Shown here: in pieces, positions 61,087 through 64,000 of the stretch
Numbering within the stretch: position 1 is the first letter of the stretch
Layout: the number at the start of each line of letters is the position of its first letter
Origin: Streptococcus sp.
GTDB lineage: Bacteria; Bacillota; Bacilli; Lactobacillales; Streptococcaceae
Direction: 5' to 3'
Assembly: GCA_030528055.1 (NCBI GenBank)
Contig: JAUMZQ010000010.1
Span: forward strand, 1 to 64,000
Length of the DNA stretch: 64,000 nucleotides
Translations under genes and position numbers: made by a program
The notes under the pieces: generated by a model
Told to the model about the DNA's origin: nothing
The model's database searches: none
The model's input: only the letters and a program-made list of their open reading frames with translations

Positions 61087-61099
61087 AAATATCGAAATA
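61087..61099. promoter_or_regulatory. ArsR-type operator at its own promoter
   Basis: AAATATCGAAATA repeats the core found twice at the MFS promoter, about 75 bp upstream of the regulator's start. It suggests autoregulation. Confidence 0.6.
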
Positions 61100-61146
61100 G
61101 CTAAAAACACCTATACTAGAAAGTTTTGGAATCTCCTCACCAACAT

Positions 61147-61566
61147 TTAATGACCTTTTTTCTTTTGTAGTCGTTTTTTCTGTTTGAGTTGAAATTTTTG
61201 TTCCTTCTCTTGTTCATGTCTTCGTTTTATCTGTTTTTTTCGCTCTTTCTTCATTGCTTCAGTCAGTTGCTGGATAGATTGTTGAGCTTTTGTTGATAAG
61301 ACTTTCTTCTTTTTTTCTCGACTCAACTCTCTCTGTATTCGCTTGGGATTTCTGTGAGATAATGAAGTTTTCTTATCCATCATATCTGTCTTTAGATTGG
61401 AATATTTCTTTATTAAGTCTTCTAAAGAATAATCAATAAACTTGAAAATCTCATCATTCGTTGGACTACTACCAAAAACATGCCGAAAAGCTTTGTAATT
61501 TCCATTTTCAGAATACTCTATTAGAGCACACCAAAAAACACCATCAAAATAGACTGTCATTTTCAT
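61147..61566 (-). CDS. yjdF: YjdF (DUF2992) family protein
   Basis: A 139-residue protein. The N-terminal half (MTVYFDGVFWCALIEYSENG) is the DUF2992 core, and the C-terminal half is extremely Lys/Arg-rich (RERKKQIKRRHEQEKEQKF-like). Family function is unknown but is tied to azaaromatic-compound response by its riboswitch. The start is the ATG at 61566 after AGGAGG; a further 12 upstream codons are leader. Confidence 0.85.
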   Translation of the reverse strand: MKMTVYFDGVFWCALIEYSENGNYKAFRHVFGSSPTNDEIFKFIDYSLEDLIKKYSNLKTDMMDKKTSLSHRNPKRIQRELSREKKKKVLSTKAQQSIQQLTEAMKKERKKQIKRRHEQEKEQKFQLKQKKRLQKKKGH

Positions 61567-61682
61567 ACGGCCCCTCCTTTTTATCATACTAGCAAGGGAC
61601 AACCCGGAGGAAGGTTACTTACATCAGATAGATGCCTACAGACTACCAACTGTAATGTGTTTTTATGCCTAAAAACATTATA
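61567..61682 (-). ncRNA. Probable yjdF (azaaromatic) riboswitch
   Basis: A leader of about 100 nt starts after a TATAAT -10 (61682-61677) and runs to the yjdF start. It contains CCTTCCTCC, able to mask the AGGAGG ribosome site, which suits translational control. The yjdF RNA motif is known upstream of yjdF genes in Firmicutes; the match here is by context and structure, not alignment. Confidence 0.6.
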
Positions 61683-61793
61683 ACATTTTTCCTTATTAAA
61701 AAGAACTGAACTATTTGAACCGTACCCCAAAAGTTAGATACAAAATCTAATGATTAGGTGGATCTATTATACCAAAAAAGTGAGTATTTCCAC

Positions 61794-62486
61794 TCACTTC
61801 AATCCTTTAAAACTTTCTATTTTTATATTTTTCAATGAAATCTTCTGTTCTTGTAATAGTCGCTTGATTTCTTTGATCTCACTTGGTATTCCAGCTAAGA
61901 TGTATGTGGCTTCATTTTTGTACTGAGAAATTACTTTAGTGAAGTTTTCCTGACAATCCCTTAGTTGTTCAAATCGCTCATAAGTCAGGTTTGTAACTGC
62001 CTGACTTGTTTGGCTAAGTTCTTCATCAAATAAGTCCACATCCCCTTTTTGGTCTAAGTGACTTAAATAAATCTCTCGCTTCCCTGCCCACTTTTTAATT
62101 ACTGGTCGAAGTGCTGCAATACCTAGATCTGATGCAAAACAAATTAGAGCTTGTTCATTTTTTAAAGTGATAGGAGAGACCAACCACTTCATCTGGATAG
62201 TTTCCCCACTAGCTAGAGAAGTTAATGTCTGTTTAAAACGGCTAGAACTTTGATTGCTATGAACCAATACAACAAATTCTTTTTCTTCTGGAAGTGAGGC
62301 TAGATTCAGATACCTAGCATGTTGGCTCTTTTCTTTTATCTGAGGCAATAAAAAGTAGGCATAGGCTCCAGCTTGCCAATCTAAATCATCGGGCTTATTG
62401 AAATAAATGGCGTAACAATCACCACTAGGATTTTCAACCCTAGCCACTGTTAACTGATGCATTTTTATCATCGAAAATAAACTCAT
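61794..62486 (-). CDS. Ferredoxin-reductase-like flavoprotein
   Basis: A 230-residue protein of the ferredoxin-NADP reductase superfamily. The FAD region has HARYLNLASLP in place of the RxYS motif, and a nucleotide-binding-like stretch ICFASDLGIAALRPV follows. It is close to siderophore-interacting/ferric-reductase proteins of small size. The usual GxGxxP motif is weak. AAAGGGA precedes the ATG. It is monocistronic. Confidence 0.65.
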   Translation of the reverse strand: MSLFSMIKMHQLTVARVENPSGDCYAIYFNKPDDLDWQAGAYAYFLLPQIKEKSQHARYLNLASLPEEKEFVVLVHSNQSSSRFKQTLTSLASGETIQMKWLVSPITLKNEQALICFASDLGIAALRPVIKKWAGKREIYLSHLDQKGDVDLFDEELSQTSQAVTNLTYERFEQLRDCQENFTKVISQYKNEATYILAGIPSEIKEIKRLLQEQKISLKNIKIESFKGLK

Positions 62487-62546
62487 ATCCTAGATCCCTT
62501 TCTTTAGCATATGACAAGCTTTAGTCTTGATTTTAATACATGACTG

Positions 62547-63065
62547 CTACAAAACTTTTTTCTTCCATTTTCTAATTTTAGTTCTAAAAGTTCCAAATGG
62601 TGCCACTGTATTGATATGTATAAATTTATAGACTTCCCAGACAGCTTTTTTTGTTGCTTCATCAGCCCATTTTCGTTGATGTGGGGTAAACAGTTCTTCT
62701 TCTGTCATGTTTTCAATCATGTGACAGATTAATACTACATTATCCTCTAACATAGCTGTCAATTTACTTAATGGGTAATGAGCATAGTTTTCTGTGAACC
62801 ATGTATAAAGTTGTCCAAGTTGATTCCACTTGAAATTCTCTGATGGCGTCTGAACTTTTAAGCCAGCTTGCTCATCCGATTCCCATTTTAGTAATAAACT
62901 TGTCCATCCAACTTGATAAGCGAGACTTTCAGCTGGAGTTCGATCAACATCGTCGCAGACTTTATCCTTTAATGACTCTGGAATCGCATCAAACTCATGG
63001 ATGTATTTCCGATAACTCTCTTGGATGGTTTCAATGAGTTCTGTTTTAGACTCACTTACCTTTTC
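62547..63065 (-). pseudogene. ClbS/DfsB-family (DUF1706) gene with lost start codon
   Basis: The frame is open from a TAA at 63066 to the stop at 62547 and encodes about 170 residues of a four-helix DUF1706/ClbS protein (KTELIETIQESYRKYIHEFD, then TPAESLAYQVGWTSLLLKWE). No ATG, GTG or TTG occurs before a TTG at 62762, deep in the protein. An AAG (63062-63060) stands where family members would have ATG, before GTAAGTGAG. So the gene is either inactivated by a start mutation or uses a non-standard start. Relatives detoxify or bind DNA-damaging compounds. Confidence 0.65.
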
Positions 63066-63129
63066 TTACAGTAATTAATCTTTATCACAGTTATTATAAC
63101 AAATTTCCTACGTGAATTCTACCGAACGT

Positions 63130-63342
63130 TTAGTCTTTGAGTTTAAACAACTCTTCAACCGTCTTATCAAAAATAGCTGAAATCTTTAAAGCTAATTCTA
63201 GTGACGGGTTATAGCGATTGTTTTCTAAGTGAAGAATGGTTTCGCGACGTACTCCCACCAAATCAGCTAACTCTTGCTGAGTCATCCCTCTAGCTTCTCT
63301 AATCACTTTTAAATTAGTTTGAATATTACTTTCTTTTGGCAT
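63130..63342 (-). CDS. Small XRE-family regulator
   Basis: A 70-residue helix-turn-helix protein (MTQQELADLVGVRRETILHL) of the type paired with membrane proteins in Gram-positive bacteria. It starts 3 bp after the end of the membrane-protein gene and is cotranscribed with it. Confidence 0.85.
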   Translation of the reverse strand: MPKESNIQTNLKVIREARGMTQQELADLVGVRRETILHLENNRYNPSLELALKISAIFDKTVEELFKLKD

Positions 63343-63345
63343 GTC

Positions 63346-63756
63346 TCACCCCTTTTTTTCAAACAAGAAATAAAGAATACCAAACATTAAAATCAGTGCT
63401 CCTGTACCTATCAAGAAGGTCCCTGGACGAAGAACATTGGAACCAAATTTTATCATAAGCAAATCAACTACAACAAAAAGTACAAGACAGACAAAAAACA
63501 TGATTGAAGCTGCTTTTGCTAAATTTGTATAAAAACGTTCATCAGGTTTTTCCTTCGTTTTTTTAAATAAATAGTAAGCCAGTATAAAAAGCTGAACTAA
63601 AACCATAATACCCAGAGCCAGATTTTTCGCTATAGCTGGATGAGTTGGGGGCGTAAAGACCCAAATTCCGATAGAATAAATCGTAGTAGCCAGTAGACTT
63701 AACAAAATATAAAATTTTTGAGTTAAGCCAAATACTTGTTTTTTATTTTTCATCAT
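63346..63756 (-). CDS. Four-helix membrane protein paired with the XRE regulator
   Basis: A 136-residue protein with four membrane segments and short loops. It resembles uncharacterised DUF3169/DUF2178-like proteins that accompany a small XRE regulator. AGGAG precedes the ATG. The tandem imperfect repeat TATCACTTTTGTTATAAAAATATCACT-like region upstream may be its operator; no function is known. Confidence 0.65.
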   Translation of the reverse strand: MMKNKKQVFGLTQKFYILLSLLATTIYSIGIWVFTPPTHPAIAKNLALGIMVLVQLFILAYYLFKKTKEKPDERFYTNLAKAASIMFFVCLVLFVVVDLLMIKFGSNVLRPGTFLIGTGALILMFGILYFLFEKKG

Positions 63757-63847
63757 GTTCTCCTTTGTTATAAATATATCACTTTTGTTATAAAAATATC
63801 ACTCTAGTAAGAGAATGTCAATAGAAAAATAATAATTTTTCTAAAAT

Positions 63848-63870
63848 AAAAAACCTTAGCTAAGGTTTTC
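63848..63870. terminator. Bidirectional terminator
   Basis: AAAACCTTAGCTAAGGTTTT is a perfect palindrome just past the stop of the partial gene at the right edge. Confidence 0.75.
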
Positions 63871-63878
63871 TATCATCT

Positions 63879-64000
63879 TCAATTTTCTATTCCGTATAAC
63901 GTTTCAATCTTTTTCCCGATACGCTCAATATCGTTATTTAAACCTCGTAATTCAAAATCATCTAGTAGTGCAAAATCGAATCGTTTGGCATACTGTTTGG
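63879..64000 (-). CDS. C-terminal end of an unidentified gene
   Basis: Forty codons at the window edge end in RIGKKIETLYGIEN then TGA; the gene continues beyond 64000. The fragment is helical and charged. I do not recognise it. Confidence 0.6.
   Translation of the reverse strand, partial: KQYAKRFDFALLDDFELRGLNNDIERIGKKIETLYGIEN

Noticed and set aside
1..64000. Competence (ComX cin-box) control of the type IV island
   Set aside because: No TACGAATA-type cin box was seen before the island operons; their shared box is different in sequence and position.

Overview
The window is Streptococcus chromosome, most likely a Mitis-group species. This is judged from AT-rich DNA, pneumococcal-style genes (adcRCBA, pbp2A, msmK, copYAZ, rpsB-tsf, hisS, ilvD, rpmF-rpmG) and recognisable streptococcal sites (AdcR, CopY, CodY and CcpA). 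No rRNA, tRNA or CRISPR array was seen.

Layout. 0-0.85 kb: right end of an ISL3-family insertion sequence cut by the window edge. 0.9-4.2 kb: DUF1697 gene, then a flavoprotein/Mga-like regulator pair. 4.5-6.2 kb: small regulators and hypotheticals. 6.3-27.8 kb: a leftward-transcribed type IV secretion (conjugation-like) island. It has a VirD4-type coupling protein, VirB2-, VirB6- and VirB8-like parts, a split VirB4-like protein, a two-domain peptidoglycan hydrolase, a Clp-type AAA+ ATPase, a membrane thioredoxin and an LPXTG surface protein. It also holds an Fst-like type I toxin-antitoxin locus and a structured non-coding segment. No relaxase, integrase or replication gene is recognised in it. 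28-41.4 kb: msmK, lipoproteins, two TetR paralogues, the copper operon, the zinc operon, tsf and rpsB. 41.7-47.2 kb: a type VII secretion LXG toxin locus with two chaperone-like proteins, a toxin, an orphan toxin C-terminal cassette and four TipC-like immunity genes, one of them frameshifted. 47.4-55.2 kb: pbp2A, hisS, a DUF59 gene, ilvD, a lipoprotein and ribosomal proteins L32/L33. 55.3-64 kb: accessory genes, including a DUF2089 regulator, a transposase remnant, HigBA, LysR/DUF4865, an MFS pump with an ArsR regulator, a yjdF gene with its probable riboswitch, and several degraded genes.

Main observation. Every transcription unit of the type IV island appears to start from the same kind of promoter. 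Seven leftward promoters (about 7.5, 8.25, 14.2, 17.85, 21.35, 22.5 and 27.8 kb) carry an 11-bp palindrome, TTTATSATAAA, placed so that its TAT is 31 or 32 nt upstream of the first base of a TATAAT-type -10. None has a recognisable -35. The box centre would lie near -40, where a class II activator binds. One of the seven drives no recognisable ORF but reads into two strong hairpins. This looks like a dedicated regulon controlling the whole machine.

A second oddity is that the VirB4-like protein has lost both Walker motifs, while a dedicated Clp-like ATPase with intact motifs is encoded in the same island. All functional assignments are from sequence reading alone; no database search was run.
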